64,000 nucleotides of DNA from Rutpela maculata (GCA_936432065.2 OW386293.2:60199063-60263062); one strand, 5' to 3'. Counted from the first letter of the stretch, positions 36,300 to 48,586 are shown. Numbers and translations are program-made. Notes: generated by a model from the sequence alone, not told the origin.

Positions 36300-36821
36300 T
36301 AATAAAGAATCGATTTTTGGAGTCGAAAAATAAGGACCACCCTAATCCACAGAAGCAATTGTATATCTGTGCACAATCTATTTCAGAGTGTAAGTTAATA
36401 TTAATATCGCCAAATAATATATAGTGAGTCTATAAAGTATTGCATAAATTCATTTTTAGCTAAAATAACACAGCCCCACAAAAAAAAATAAAAGTTCAGA
36501 CCAGCGAACCAGACCCATGTATCCCTATGTATTTTCGGTCGCTGAATCCGAATCCGAGGTCAAAAAAAATCGTACTCCCCCAAAATCGTTAGCTAGAACC
36601 AAAAAACACCCCTGAACTGGGGTAAAAAGAATATTAAGCTACGAAAATAGTTGTTACAACTTAATCGATCGAATTATACAAATTAAGGTTAAACAGTAGC
36701 GTACATACAATAGATATGCTACCAGTGAAAACTAGCCCTCATTTATAAAAAAATCGGTCCAAAACAGTAATGACTGCTAAAAAAGCTCGAAATGTCTAAG
36801 TTTTGATAAAGTGATAAAAAA
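36300..36821. other. No gene recognised
   Basis: AT-rich with no coding signal; ends at the foldback repeat. Confidence 0.5.
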
Positions 36822-37595
36822 ACTGCATCAGGTCCGACGCAATCTTCATAAGCTGCCCCTATAGAGTTGAGAACAACCACCTTTAAGTTTAAAGGACACG
36901 AAACAAGAGAAAACGTAAAATCCAACAGGATTTCTATTTTGCGTAGTACTCTAAAATAGAACTAGAAACTTACCATCAACGTCCTACAGTGTCGACCCTC
37001 AGATGGTGTGAAAACTACCCCCCATGTAAGATTTATCCATAGAAAGTTACAGTGACTTCTATAAAAATTCGAAACACCTGAGTTGTGAATGTGAGACGAA
37101 ACTAGACTATGTTCGACACTATGCTTGAAAACCACCCCCACGGGGTTGGAGATGCCATCCCTATATTCGTAGGATGCTGGAAAAAAGAGAGAACCTAACC
37201 GGATTTACATTTTTATGGATGCTATGATTGGCAAAAATCCTACGGGTATAGGGGTGGCATCTCGCAACCCCATGGGGGTTGTTTTCAAGCACAGCCTCGA
37301 ACATAGTCTAGTTTCTTCTCACTTCCACAACGCAGGTGTTGCGAATTTTTATAGAAGTCACTGTAACTTTCTATGGATAAATCTTACATGGGGGGTAGTT
37401 TTCAGACCATCTGATGGTCGACACTGTAGGACGTTGGTGGTACGTAAGTTTCTAGTTCTATTTTAGAGTACTATGCAAAATTGAAATTCTGTTGGATTTT
37501 ACGTTTTCTCTTGTTTTGTGTCCTTTAAATTTGGGGGTGGTTGTACTCAACCCTATAGGGGCAGCTTATGAAGATTACGTCGGACCTGACGCAAA
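36822..37595. repeat. 770-bp foldback (large inverted repeat)
   Basis: CATCAGGTCCGACGCAATCT at the left pairs with the complement of GATTACGTCGGACCTGACGC at the right. Matches continue through CATAAGCTGCCCCTATAG, AAATCCAACAG, CCTACAGTGTCGAC and TAAGATTTATCCATAGAAAG to a centre near 37200. Arms are about 380 bp with moderate divergence. No coding region. Confidence 0.85.
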
Positions 37596-37599
37596 TTCA

Positions 37600-37745
37600 C
37601 TGGCGGGGCCCCGCGCCTAATAATTGATGAGCAGGGGAGAGAAATTTAACAAAAGAATTGTTGTCAAGATCTCTGACTGGCCCCCGCGCTTAATAACTTG
37701 ATGAGCGGGAGGAAGAAATTTGAAAAAAAATTTGTCCAGGTCTCA
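37600..37745. repeat. Two-unit tandem repeat of ~72 bp
   Basis: GCGCCTAATAATTGATGAGC... (about 37611) and GCGCTTAATAACTTGATGAG... (about 37686) are each followed by a purine-rich stretch and GAAATTT; TAATTAATGAGCGAA near 37747 may be a third partial unit. Confidence 0.6.
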
Positions 37746-37849
37746 TAATTAATGAGCGAATATTGCGTTTACTGGTCTAACCGGGCCCATACAGTGGCCG
37801 GGCCCGAGTACCGCGGTACCTACTTGTGGGGGGGCCTGGATACAAGATC

Positions 37850-38079
37850 AATTAACGAAGCATCTTATCTGTTATTTTTGTAGGTTGTGTAATAAGATGT
37901 TTAAATCGATAAAGTGTGGATATATTATGTAGGCTTTTACTATATGTATCATCTTTAATATCATCCCATCTAATATTAAATTTCGCTATTCCGTTAAATT
38001 TTGTGAATGTAATTTTAATTTTAATTTGTAAAAACCAATAGGTAGTTAACCCCAATATTTTCCTCTGTGATACTTTCAA
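37850..38079 (-). mobile_element. LINE AP-endonuclease fragment
   Basis: The 75-residue frame contains FNIRWDDIKDDTYSKSL and YRFKHLITQPTKITDK, the conserved segment of insect LINE endonucleases between the GDFN motif and the later SDH motif (family knowledge). The Gly-Asp before FN is replaced. Nothing else of the element is present nearby. Confidence 0.65.
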
Positions 38080-38239
38080 TTGTACTGATTGTTATTAGTG
38101 CAAGCATTTATAATATTTATGGCTGATATTAGCCTTTACAAGTCAGCGTCATGAAAATTGAATGCTTTTAGAGTACCATTCTTATTCTGAGTGATTGAGG
38201 CATGTACCCCCCTTTTTTTCGAGTTAAAAAAAATTAGTA

Positions 38240-38888
38240 AAAAAACCGCTGCCCAAGGAATCACTACTTCCACATCCAGATTTTCTATCCAAGTCACTCA
38301 CAACGAAAAAATTTTGTATGTGGAAATAATTGCTCATGGAACTTTAATAATATAATATTTGAACTCTTCTACTCCAAAAACCTATAAAACGATACCCCAC
38401 ATCGGTAGTGGGGTGGGGGTGGTGATAGGGGGGTGGTAGTGGGGGTGGATGAAGTAAAAAAATATTTTTAGGTTTCTGGTTCTTGTACACACACTAAATC
38501 ACAATTTTTTTTCATCCCCTTTAATAATGGGGTGGGGGTGGCTAATGCCAAAAATTTTTTTGAGACCTTAGCTTCTCTTGCATATACTAAATACCAATTT
38601 TCTGGACTCGTCCCTGCTTGATTTAGCTATTTACCCTAAATTTACCCCAATTTACCACCCAACCCTTCGGCGGAAGAAGATGAAAATATAATCTAGTTCC
38701 AGATCTCGTTAAAGTACATATGTGTATCAAATTTCAAGTCAATATCTTGAACGGTTCCAGAGTAAACGTGTGCACAAAAAAAGTTACAGACAACTTAAAA
38801 TCTCGACGTTTCATGACATTCTAAGCCTTTTTGAACAATAAAAATTTTTAAAAAATTTTTTGTCGTTACACTGGATGTGGAAGTAATA
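38240..38888 (+). repeat. TACTTCCACATCCAG interspersed repeat, copy 1
   Basis: Starts AAAACCGCTGCCCAAGG, has TACTTCCACATCCAG ~25 bp in, a poly(G)-rich GGGGTGGGGGTGGTGAT zone, GGTTCTTGTACACACACTAA, a conserved TTCAAGTCAATATCTTGAAC segment, and ends CTGGATGTGGAAGTAAT. This copy lacks the CAGACAGACAG tract. Confidence 0.85.
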
Positions 38889-39482
38889 ATAGCAACAAAA
38901 TACACTTTTTCGTCAATATTTTGAAAACTAAACAAGATAAGGTAAAGCACTGTATCTAGCTACTCTTATGGTAGAGCATAACATTCTATTATATAATTAA
39001 TGGTTTTTAATTAAAAAACAAGTATAACCTTAAGACTTTTTAAAAAATGCAATTAAAAACCTGAAAAAAACCACACGTTATCTGTGGACTCTGGAAAATA
39101 CTTTTCATGTTACAGCAGATTTACAGATGTGCTAGCGCTTTTAAAATTTAAAAGTTGTTGCTTTTAAATAAAAGAAAAAAAATGTTTTTAGTATAGTATC
39201 AAAATTTTTTTCGTTGTGAGAGACTGGGATAGAAAATCTAGGTGTGGAATTTTAAGATTTATAAACACCCTACAGGTTGCATTGTAATTCGAGTCCTATG
39301 AACAAACGAACATCAGCGTGCCTTCATTTTAGCAGGTTGCTAAATTGACACCAACGTTTCAAGGATAGATGAGGAGGTAGCGTCATCGTGTATGTGTGTA
39401 GCTTCTACGATTTCAAATTAGAATACCATGCAACCTGTACGGTGTTTATAGATCTTCTATTATTTTCTTGATTCTATAATAA
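38889..39482. other. No gene recognised; small inverted piece of the same repeat
   Basis: Near 39215-39252 the sequence CGTTGTGAGAGACTGGGATAG and AAAATCTAGGTGTGGAA matches the complement of the repeat's left part. Otherwise nothing identified. Confidence 0.5.
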
Positions 39483-39662
39483 GTGGGTTACCTCGAGTAG
39501 TATGATTGCGCAGTAGGTTTCCTCGAGTATTTTAGATGCGCAATGGCATTTCTCGAGTACTACGGCTGCGCAGTAGGTTACATTAAGTAGTATGGATGCT
39601 CAGTGAGTTTTATTGAGTAAACTGGATACTCAGTGGGTTACCTCGAGTAGTATGGATGCGCA
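39483..39662 (-). repeat. 30-bp minisatellite array, opposite orientation, 6 units
   Basis: Unit GTGGGTTACCTCGAGTAGTA followed by TGGATGCGCA is the reverse complement of the 30-bp unit in the array at 35056-35466 (GCGCATCC, ACTCGAGG, AACCCAC in inverted order). Six units, with two more diverged copies in the middle. Confidence 0.85.
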
Positions 39663-39734
39663 GAAGAAGCTTTACTTCAATCGTGTAATCCACAGCACAA
39701 TGATTTTTATATCTTTGTCATGCCATTTTCTGCA

Positions 39735-40087
39735 TATTACTTCCACATCCTGTGGAAGTATACTAGCGCAAAAAAATTTGGAAAATTTTCATTGTACAAT
39801 TAGGCTTAAAATGTCATGAAACGTCGGTCTGGCTGTTGGTCTTGTAACTTTTTTGGCGCTCACAATTATATATTCTTTGAGGTTATGTTAAATATATGAG
39901 CCAATCGACCAATTCTGACCTCCAATTCGGATTTGACGCGTAAAAATGCAAGGGAATATACTAGTGTAGTACCCAGGCCAATTTTTTTTTGTGGCTGTTA
40001 TTTACATATACATTTTTTTGTTCGTTGTGAAAGACTTGGGTAGAAAATCTGGGTGTGGAAGTAGTGATTCCTTGGGCAGCGGTTTTT
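39735..40087 (-). repeat. TACTTCCACATCCAG interspersed repeat, copy 2 (internally deleted)
   Basis: TTACTTCCACATCC at the left and CCTTGGGCAGCGGTTTTT at the right define the minus orientation; the central GTGGGG zone is missing and partly replaced by unrelated sequence (39850-39990). Confidence 0.75.
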
Positions 40088-40239
40088 AAAAATAGAAATA
40101 ATTTGCATTATTAATAAACAAAATAATATTATGGAAACTAGGAACTTTATTAAAAATATTTGTAAGTAGTTTTTTTGAAGAAATATTTTTATATAATTGC
40201 AAAATTTTTATTTTTTTGTAATTTAATTCTTAAACTGGA

Positions 40240-41021
40240 GGAAGAAGAGAAAGCAAAAAATGAATGAATCAAATTAATACAAGAACAACAAGCCACCATC
40301 CAAGGAATAACTGTTAGAAATCACGGCAGAGCAAGAAGGAATACTGCACCTGGAACAGGCAAAATAAACAATGAATTGATGCACTGTAGAGCCAAAAGGA
40401 CAAAGAAGCAACCATCAGAACTAATCACCGGAGCAAGGCTGGAAATGTTCATATGGTTTTTCCCAAGGAAATGGTATCTACACACAAGAAAAATGGACCG
40501 AATACTGAATCTAGGAACGAAAGATCAGATCACATTCTAGTAGGCAGAGAAGCGGGGGAGCGGGTCAGGAGCGTTAAAACGCGGGGGCAGAGGTAACTGG
40601 AAAAGAAAAGCGAGGAGAAAAATGAATTCCACAAGGAAATCGCAGCGGTACATGCTCTACCAGAATCAGAAATGGAGGAGTCAGAAGAAGAAGAAGAGGA
40701 GGATTTGTAGAAGCAGACAAAAAGAGGAATATAAACACTCCATATCAAGACACAACATATATTTCACTAGAAGACTCAGAAGAGACAGAAGTTCAGAACC
40801 AAAAACACAAAAAAGGGAGCTTAAACAGTCAATGCGGTCACGCATCTCACAAATACGTAGACCTCTCATCCCACATTCCTTTACCATGCGCCATGTGGCT
40901 CTCGCTGCTGGCAACAAGCATGACCTTAGTCCAACCCAGCGTGGACGTAGCAGGCCCAGCTGTATAACTTGGAACTGGCAGCAATGCCTACCGCACGCTG
41001 ATAAATCAATCAATCAGTCTA
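40240..41021 (+). mobile_element. RTE-like LINE, second copy, 5'-truncated and internally deleted
   Basis: KLEEEEKA near 40240 and GRARRNTAPG.GKINNELMH near 40325 match the element at 5868-8955. After a ~1.2 kb deletion, the C-terminal region follows (KNEFHKEIAAVHALPESEME near 40618; HIPLPCAMWLSLLATSMTLV near 40870) and ends at the same 3' terminus (CCTACCGCACGCTG near 40987 followed by AAATCAATCAATCAGTC). This sets the 3' end of the family. It interrupts or abuts the small zinc-motif ORF on the other strand. Confidence 0.8.
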
Positions 41022-41132
41022 TCAACTTTCATCTACATTTTTCTTACTTTTTATTTCTTTAACAGAAATGACTTTTGTACCGTCACTCAATGGTTTTCCA
41101 CAGATCAAACAATTATCATTATCACCAGACAT
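41022..41132 (-). pseudogene. N-terminal zinc-motif fragment of an insect multi-copy protein
   Basis: From ATG 41132 the frame reads MSGDNDNCLICGKPLSDGTK then VISVKEIKSKKNV and stops at the LINE junction. The C-x2-C-x-KPLS start resembles the N-terminus of a large family of insect hypothetical proteins that open with a CxxC..PL motif and are often linked to mobile elements. The rest of the protein is absent, cut off by the LINE 3' end. Function unknown; identification is by eye. Confidence 0.35.
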
Positions 41133-41368
41133 TATACAAAATATTATGATAAATTTCAACCAACCCAATGTTCTTTCGACTCATTTTAGATAAACTTTTG
41201 CCACGAATGTTAAGAATGTTACCTTTGGATCGTAGCTATATATCTGCCTTAAGAAATGTATTAATCCGTTAAACATGTAAAAATGTGTAAGCAAAACTAA
41301 CAAATTTGAAATAAATAATAACCCCAAAACAGCTCGAAAGAAGCAAAAGATGCATCCGCTTAACAAAC

Positions 41369-42026
41369 AACCGCTGCCCAAGGAATCACTACTTCCACAT
41401 CCAGATTTTCTATCAAAGTCACTTACAACGAATGTGTATATGGAAATAATTGTTTATGGAACTTTAATAATATAATATTTGAAATCTTCTACCCCAAAAA
41501 CCCATAAAACGATACCCCACATCGGTAGTGGCGTGGGGGTGGTGACAGGGGGTGGTAGTGGGAGTGGACGAAGTAAAAAAATATTTTGAGGTTTCTGGTT
41601 CTTGTACATACATTAAATCACTTTTTTTTTCATCCTCTTTAATAATGGGGGTGGTAATGGAGGTGGCTAAAGCCAAAATTTTGAGACCTTAGCTTTTCTT
41701 GTATATACCAAATACTAATTTTATGGATTCTTACCTGCTTGATTTAGCTATTTACCCCAAATTCTATCCCTTCGACGGAACAAGATAAAAATATAATCTA
41801 GTTCTGTTAAAGTACATATGTGTACCAAATTTCAAGTCAATATCTCAAACGGTTCCAGAGAAAACGTGCGCACAAAAAAGTTACAGACAGACCGACAGAC
41901 AGACAGAAAATTTTTTTCGCTCAAACTTAAAATCTCGACGTTTCATGACATTCTAAGCCTATTTGAACAATAAACATTTTAAAAAAATAATTGCCGTTAC
42001 TATACTTCCACTGGATGTGGAAGTAA
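41369..42026 (+). repeat. TACTTCCACATCCAG interspersed repeat, copy 3
   Basis: Complete copy from AACCGCTGCCCAAGG to CTGGATGTGGAAGTAAT, including GTTACAGACAGACCGACAG near 41878-41900. Confidence 0.9.
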
Positions 42027-42029
42027 TAA

Positions 42030-43422
42030 AGCGTGAGGATATATATACTATTCCATAATAGGAGTGAGAGATTCAAATAATTGAGCGCTCCGCTCAGTGC
42101 ACCCGACTAATAAGTGGCCCCCGAAATATAAACAAGGATTTAACAACTTTTTAATATGATTCTAACAATTTTTAACTGTATAAAAATGAAAGTTTAAATA
42201 TTTTAAAAACAACCAGTTCGAATTTCAATTATAATTTCATAAACTCTTTACATAGGCAAAAGTTTTTATTTTTAGGAACTATATTATAATGGTTAAAAAT
42301 ACATGTTTTTGCGACCACTTTAAAAAAATGTTAATATTTTTTCTCTTTGTCACCTTAAAATACTTTTTAAAAGCAAATATCTATCATATTTAATGGCATA
42401 ATTCTTCAAGGGTTCTTTCTTAAGTAACTCAATCGTACTCGCCCAGAGATATTTTAGAAAAACATTTTATGACTTAAATAGACATGATTCCGACCTCACC
42501 GTAATTGCAAAACTTAGCAGTACACTTTTCTAGATTCTCTAACTACGATAAATACAAAATGCCCTCCCGGACAATTCTCAGATTTTGTGTGCTTTAGTTT
42601 GACTGCCTTACAAAGAACGTACCTATATTTGCCAGGTCATAAATACTCGGCGATAAGATGTAGAAAGGGTCTAAATTTTTCTGTTGCTATCCGCATTTTT
42701 TAACACAGCGTGTCAAATGTCTGAGAGAAATCTCAATTTTTACTTGTTTTTAGTTCTCACATGGTTAACGTTTTCAATTGCAACATTTTCTTATTACAAC
42801 TTGTTTTTTTACTAAAAAATTATGAGAAGTATTCGTTCATATTCATTAACGTTTCTAATTTTTAATGAACAATATCTTATTGATTTCGTATTATGATGTA
42901 CAGTACTTGGTTCACTAAGATACGCAGTCTAATTATTGCGAAAATAATAAAGTTGATCGCAAAATCCTATCAAAAACTAATCACAAAATAGAAAAAGCAC
43001 CGCAAGCACTAGCAAGTGCTATGAGCAGTTTTGGATTAAAAAAAAAAAATTTATTTTTCGACACTGGAATTTTCTGCTATTTTCTGCTACAAAATTTCGA
43101 ATAAGAAAATTTGTGGATAATTTGTTAATATGTAAATAAATAAAAACCACCAAAAACTGCCTTTTTTGACAATTTAAGAAATATAACGAGTAGCAGAGAT
43201 GATACGACACAAATCTTATCTGTGTTTCCTTATACCAACTCCCCAGCATCTATTTATTACATTTTTTTGTATTAATTTTTGAGAAGTTGTGGTAAGTATA
43301 CATAGGTTTATAATTAAGTACATCTAAATATAAACATAAAATGTAATATAAAATATAAATATTTAAAACTTAAACATTTTAGAACAGGAAAATGCAAAAA
43401 ATGCACAAGGAAAATCTACGTA
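42030..43422. other. No gene recognised; contains a long direct-repeat arm
   Basis: AT-rich. A ~225-bp block at about 42738-42962 is repeated in the same direction at 44672-44897. The minus-strand ORF at 43019-43249 has no recognisable domain. Confidence 0.5.
42738..42962. repeat. Direct repeat, arm A (~225 bp)
   Basis: Shares TCTCAC(A/G)TG, ATCTTATTGATTTCGTATT and TTCACTAAGAT with arm B at 44672-44897, with about one difference every 8-10 bases. Confidence 0.75.
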
Positions 43423-44152
43423 TTACTTCCACATCCAGTGGAAGTATAGTAACGACAGAAATTTTTAAAAAAATTTCTATTGTTCAAATAGGCTTAAAAT
43501 GTCATGAAACATCGACATTTTAAGTTTGAGCGAAAAAAAAAAATTCTGTCTGTCGGTCTGTTTGTCGGTCTGTCTGTCTGTCGCTCTGTCTGCAACTTTT
43601 TTTTGTGCGCACGTTTACTCTGGAACCGTTTAAGATATTGACTTGAAATTTGGTACACGTATGTACTTTAATGAGATCTAATAACTAGATTATATTTTCA
43701 TGTTATACCGAAGAAGGGTTGGGGGGTAAATTGGGATAAATTTGGGGTAAATGGGTAAATCAAGCAGGTAAGAGTCGATAAAATTGGTATTTAGTATATA
43801 CAAGAGAAGCTAGGGTCTCAAAAACATTTTTGGCATTAGCCACCTCCATTACCACCCCCACCCTCTTATTAAAGGGGATGAAAAAAAATTGTGATTTAGT
43901 GTATGTACAAGAACCAGAAACCTCAAAATATTTTTTTACTTCATCCACCCCCATTACCACCCTCCTATCACCACCCCCACCCCACTACCGATGTGGGGTA
44001 TCGTTTTATGGGTTTTTGGGGTAGAGGATTTCAAATATTATATTATTAAAGTTCCATAAATAATTATTTCCGCATACAAAGTTTTTTCTTTGTAAGTGAC
44101 TTGGATAGAGAATCTGGATGTGGAAGTAGTGATTCCTTGGGCAGCGGTTTTT
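43423..44152 (-). repeat. TACTTCCACATCCAG interspersed repeat, copy 4
   Basis: Complete minus-orientation copy: TTACTTCCACATCCAGTGGA at the left, CTGTCTGTCGGTCTG-type tract at 43543-43592, CCTTGGGCAGCGGTTTTTA at the right. Confidence 0.9.
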
Positions 44153-44239
44153 ATTTATTTGTTGCGCTTTTATGTATTATATGTAAGCGTGGGGGGTAAA
44201 TTTTCCTGTGAAAATAAGCTATATTACACATTGCTGAAA

Positions 44240-44645
44240 TTTATGATTCCCAGTAGCTTTAATTTAGGAATATTACGTAACTATTTTTTTAACTTATTTT
44301 TAAATAGTTTTGTGGAATTTAAAATTTTTAGATCTAAAGGTAGGTAGTTCATTGAATAAGTGAGGTCCAATAAACAGAAATGATCCTTTCATTAAAGTTT
44401 TTTGTGGTTTCGGTATTATTATTGAAGATTTTGCTTTGTGCCGCGTATCTTTTAATTCGTGAATTTTTAAGTGGTTTAGACAGCAGCACTATATAATTAT
44501 TGTCTTGTATCTAAAGATTCAGTCAATTGAAAAAGTGATTCTGTGGGGTAAGTATACTCTTTCTTAAATATAATTTTTAACATCCATTTTTGTATGATTT
44601 CTAAACTTTTTATATGATTCTCATTGTATGTATGTTTTTTTCAAG
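44240..44645 (-). mobile_element. LINE RT C-terminal fragment
   Basis: The minus strand reads HIKSLEIIQKWMLKIIFKKE and YTYPTESLFQLTESLDTRQ near 44620-44510, then in shifted frames PKPQKTLMKGSFLFIGPHLF and NELPTFRSKNFKF near 44400-44320. This parallels SLYIIQKYLIKIILHKPKTF of the LINE at 55435-62110 (near 61730), so it is probably the same or a sister family. 5' part absent. Confidence 0.65.
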
Positions 44646-44671
44646 CAAGTTTCAACTGTTCGAGAAAAATT

Positions 44672-44897
44672 TTTATTTCTTGTTTTTATTTCTCACGTGT
44701 TTAACGCTTTCAATTAAAAAACGTTCTTATTACAACTTCTTTGTTCCTAGAAAATATTGATTATGAGAAATATTCGTTAGTGTTCATTACTTTTTCTAAT
44801 TTTTAGTTAACAATATCTTATTGATTTCGTATTTTGGTGTTCAGTATTTAGTTCACTAAGATGCAGCCTAATTATTTCGAAAATAAAGTTGTTTGCG
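44672..44897. repeat. Direct repeat, arm B (~225 bp)
   Basis: Same orientation as arm A at 42738-42962. Confidence 0.75.
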
Positions 44898-45716
44898 CAT
44901 GAAACTTAGGACAAAACACTATATCTTGCTCTAAACGAAACCCTATAAAACACAGTTAATGAAATAGAAAAAGTGTAAGGTTTGTGGCCCATGCATGACG
45001 GGCCGGTGCCTAATAGGTTGCCGCGGCAGATGTCATGATGCAGTCTGACGTGCCATACAGTGGAATCAGGCAAACTATGATACCTAATTCATGAATAATA
45101 AAACGTCTGTTAAAACGTTGTAAATAAGAACTTTTACATGCGACTTTACATTATTAATGTTGTACGTGACACTTCCGACGCGACGTTAGGAAAGAATCTT
45201 TTTAATAGGAGTTCGCGAACAGTGAAAAAATCGAAAAATAGAATGTACCTATGAAAATATTACTTAAAAATACTATTCAATCAAAAATGAAATCTAATTC
45301 AAATATCAATTTATAATCTTTGTAATTGTCGGAAAACTCAGACCTGGTTATGCTAATATTTTTTACTATATAACTATAAGCAAACAAAAATAATTCACTT
45401 CCGACCTTAGTATTTTCAACCACAGATATTACCATGGGCTTAAGTGGACATCCGATTTAACAAGATTTTTTCTTGAATGGGGTGCAATAAACCATTCAAA
45501 AATGTCACAAAGACCAAAAGAAATGTTGGCAGTAGTAAAGCTATATAGTACGCTTCTTTGAAATAAGAGAGAGTTATATTACAGTATTTAGCCATAAATA
45601 TATCTCAAAGATTATTAATCCTATTACCTTTTGACTTGATTCTATTTCGCTTTATAGTTCAGCTCTGTTTTTAATAATTTCTTCGTGTATTTGTGGTTAG
45701 TAATATGTGGCATTTT
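44898..45716. other. No gene recognised
   Basis: AT-rich; a GC-richer patch at 44990-45060 (GGGCCGGTGCC, TGCCGCGGCAG) has no recognisable function. Confidence 0.5.
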
Positions 45717-46245
45717 ATTACTTCCACGTCCAGTGGAAGTATAGTAACGACAAAAAAATTTAAAAAAATTTTTTATTGTTCAGATAGGCTTAGAATGTCA
45801 TGAGACGTCGAGATTTTAAGTTTGAGCGAAAAAAAATTTCTGTCTGTCTGTCGGTCTGTCTGTCTGTCGGTCTGTCTGTCTGTCTGTAACTTTTTTTTGT
45901 GCGCACGTTTACTCTGGAACCGTTTAAGATATTGACTTGAAATTTGGTACACATATGTACGTTAACGAGATCTAGAACTAGATTATATTTTCATCTTGTT
46001 CCGTCGAAGGGTTGGGGTGTAAATTGGGGTAAATTTGGGGTAAATGGATAAATCAAGCAGGTAAGAGTCCACGAAATTGGTATTTAGTATATACAAGAGA
46101 AGCTAAGGTCTCAAAAAAAAATTTTGGCATTAGTCACCCCCATTACCACCCCCACCCCCTTACTAAAGGGGATGAAGCAAAAATGTGATTTAGTGTATGT
46201 ACAGGAACCAGAAACCTCAAAATATTTTTTTACTTCAAGAAAAAA
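45717..46245 (-). repeat. TACTTCCACATCCAG interspersed repeat, copy 5 (truncated)
   Basis: Minus-orientation copy from ATTACTTCCACGTCCAG through the CTGTCTGTCGGT tract to AATATTTTTTTACTTC, where it stops ~20 bp before the inverted-repeat element at 46266. Confidence 0.85.
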
Positions 46246-46265
46246 TAAAAAATCACAAAATTTAT

Positions 46266-47336
46266 CGCTAAAGCCACGGTATTCCCGGAAACAAATAATC
46301 AAGTAATGTTATTACTCGAGATTCATGCGTGCGCCCGCTAGAACACGCATAACTAACACCGACGCACTAAATTACATGTTACTAAATCAGAATTTGTTCA
46401 AACTATGTGAGTGTTGGTTCAATTAAAAGATGGAAATTGTAGCTTTCCGATGCTTTTTTGTTTTAAAAAGTACAAGCAAAGGATGGATGGGAAAATATAC
46501 TTATACATATTATCACGCCCGAACTCAATCGTCGCAATAAAAAATATAGAAAAAAATAAAAGCCCTTCAAAAAAATTCTTTCTTCATTGAACACTGTTAA
46601 AAAGTGTGTACACTTCATGATTATTATGGTTTATTAAATTGTAGTAACGTGGATTCAAAAAAAAGTACACCTCAAATCATTTTAATTTCCTTGTTTGATG
46701 ATTTATTTGATAAATATGTATATTGGAGGCTGTAACTTGCCGAGAACTTGACCCACTGGAAAAGATAAAATATAATTATATCGGAAGAAATATATACTTT
46801 TCGAATGTTCAAACACAAATTCGTTTACTTGTAAGTATTTTTTCGAAAATTGTAATGAACCCCATCAGAATCAGACATAACGATTTTTACGATCTTATCC
46901 TTATAACTCTCTATAGTTTTGAATATAAATTCTGGAACTTTTCCAATATATTAACAAATAATGTATTAGGAATCCATTAGATATATTTGAAATGTAGATA
47001 GATGTACCTGTAATAAATACAATACAATAAAGGCAGCTAAAAATTCAAGCGAATGACGGCGTGGCAGATCTGCTTCGATTCACCGGCTATGTGTGGTGTC
47101 TGTGTATGCGTTAATAATTAGATATTTTTCCTCCATACTCACTATTTGTCCTCCTATTCATTAAGAAAAATGTTAAAAACATGTAATCAGAAGGAGAAAA
47201 AAGCTTTATTTCATTCGTTAGAACTGCTAAGAATTTTTAAAGGTTCCATATTATGCGTTTAACCGTGCGCTTGGCCGCGCAGTGACAAAGTTACTTCACT
47301 ATTTTTTTTTTTTTCAGGAATACCGTGGCTTTAGCG
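46266..47336. mobile_element. 1.07 kb inverted-repeat element (CGCTAAAGCCACGGTATTCC ends)
   Basis: Left end CGCTAAAGCCACGGTATTCC and right end GGAATACCGTGGCTTTAGCG are perfect 20-bp inverted repeats. Interior is AT-rich with no recognised gene. I could not see a flanking target duplication, so the superfamily and exact borders are unsettled. Confidence 0.6.
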
Positions 47337-48586
47337 AAACATTTTATTATGACATTTTTGTTCAGAAACAAGTGGTCTATCCAACTGTATTTTTATTTTT
47401 TCCTGACTTAATTTCAAAATTTTGAAAAAATGGTCACTTTTTTTTATGTTCTGCATCCGAGCGGAATGTAAACTTTTCAGGATATTGCAGGTTTTTGGAT
47501 ATTTCACTATAAAATTTTCTCTTCTATAAATAATTCTAAGAAACAGAATTAAAGACAATGAATCATTACCGCAAGATGTCGTAATCAAAGAAATAGAAAA
47601 CTAAAAAACGTATTTCGCTAAAAAGGCAGCTAAAAAATTGCATTTATTGTAATGCATCCGTAATTTTCATTCATTTTTATTAGAGTTTTTTCAGTTGATC
47701 TTTTAATAAGGATCAAATATTTGACATCTTAAGCCAAAAATGTATAAATATTTAAAAGCACCGCCGCCACCTCGACTGTGCTATCAATACTAATCCACAA
47801 TGTTAATTATGGCAGAAAATTTTAAAGGCTGTTAAACTCAAATTATTTTTTAATATTCAGCGAAGAAGCGTGCACAGTTTTGCAGTTCCTTCAACATAAG
47901 CAATTTAGTTTTTAATGCCTCATTTATTATATAGTAAGAAAAACATACTTGTAAATGTGGTAGTTCTTTTAACAAAGTAAACTTAGAGAAAGTGGACGCA
48001 TTATAGCGGGTAGCTTTTAGGTCCAACCCAACATGTGGCAAGTCATAAAGTCATTATTAGCTCGGCTTATCGTATTGTATATTTGTATAATGTTCCCGGA
48101 AATGCCTTGGACTTGAAAAATGAAATGCCTGTCATTTTATAGCTGACAACTTCTAATGCTAAAAAATCGACTTCATTAACTTTTAAATACCTACTATCAA
48201 CAATATCGGTAAGCGATTTGTACGATCGTACAAAAATACTTATTAAATTATTCTTAAAAAATGTTTTTTTCTTAGCCATCTCTCAAGCAACAAAAGTAAT
48301 TCAGGGATATTGTGTTAAGTAGCACAGACTAGGTCTATAGCTATGTAGATTCCGACCACATGCAAGACTCCGAAAATTTGCTCCTTGTCCGAAATAACAT
48401 ACAATTAAAATTTTTACCTTTCTCCAGAATAGAATCGAAATATCATCGAGTTTCGATAGTGCGTCACTCCAGTAGATGCCATGCAATGCCCCTTTTTTTC
48501 TAGTAATTTTTTTTCTTGAGGTCCTCATAGTAATAATGACAAACTTTTATCGTCTCCTTGTTTTCATGTAGTCAGTAATAATGTAA
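47337..48586. other. No gene recognised; several short minus-strand ORFs
   Basis: Minus-strand ORFs at 47331-47588, 47850-48041, 48067-48279 and 48301-48528 have no recognisable domains. Their succession on one strand could mark a decayed gene or element, but nothing supports a function. Confidence 0.4.

Noticed and set aside
43543..43592. CTGTCTGTCGGT tract as an independent microsatellite
   Set aside because: It occurs at the same position in every full copy of the ~0.7 kb repeat, so it is part of that element.
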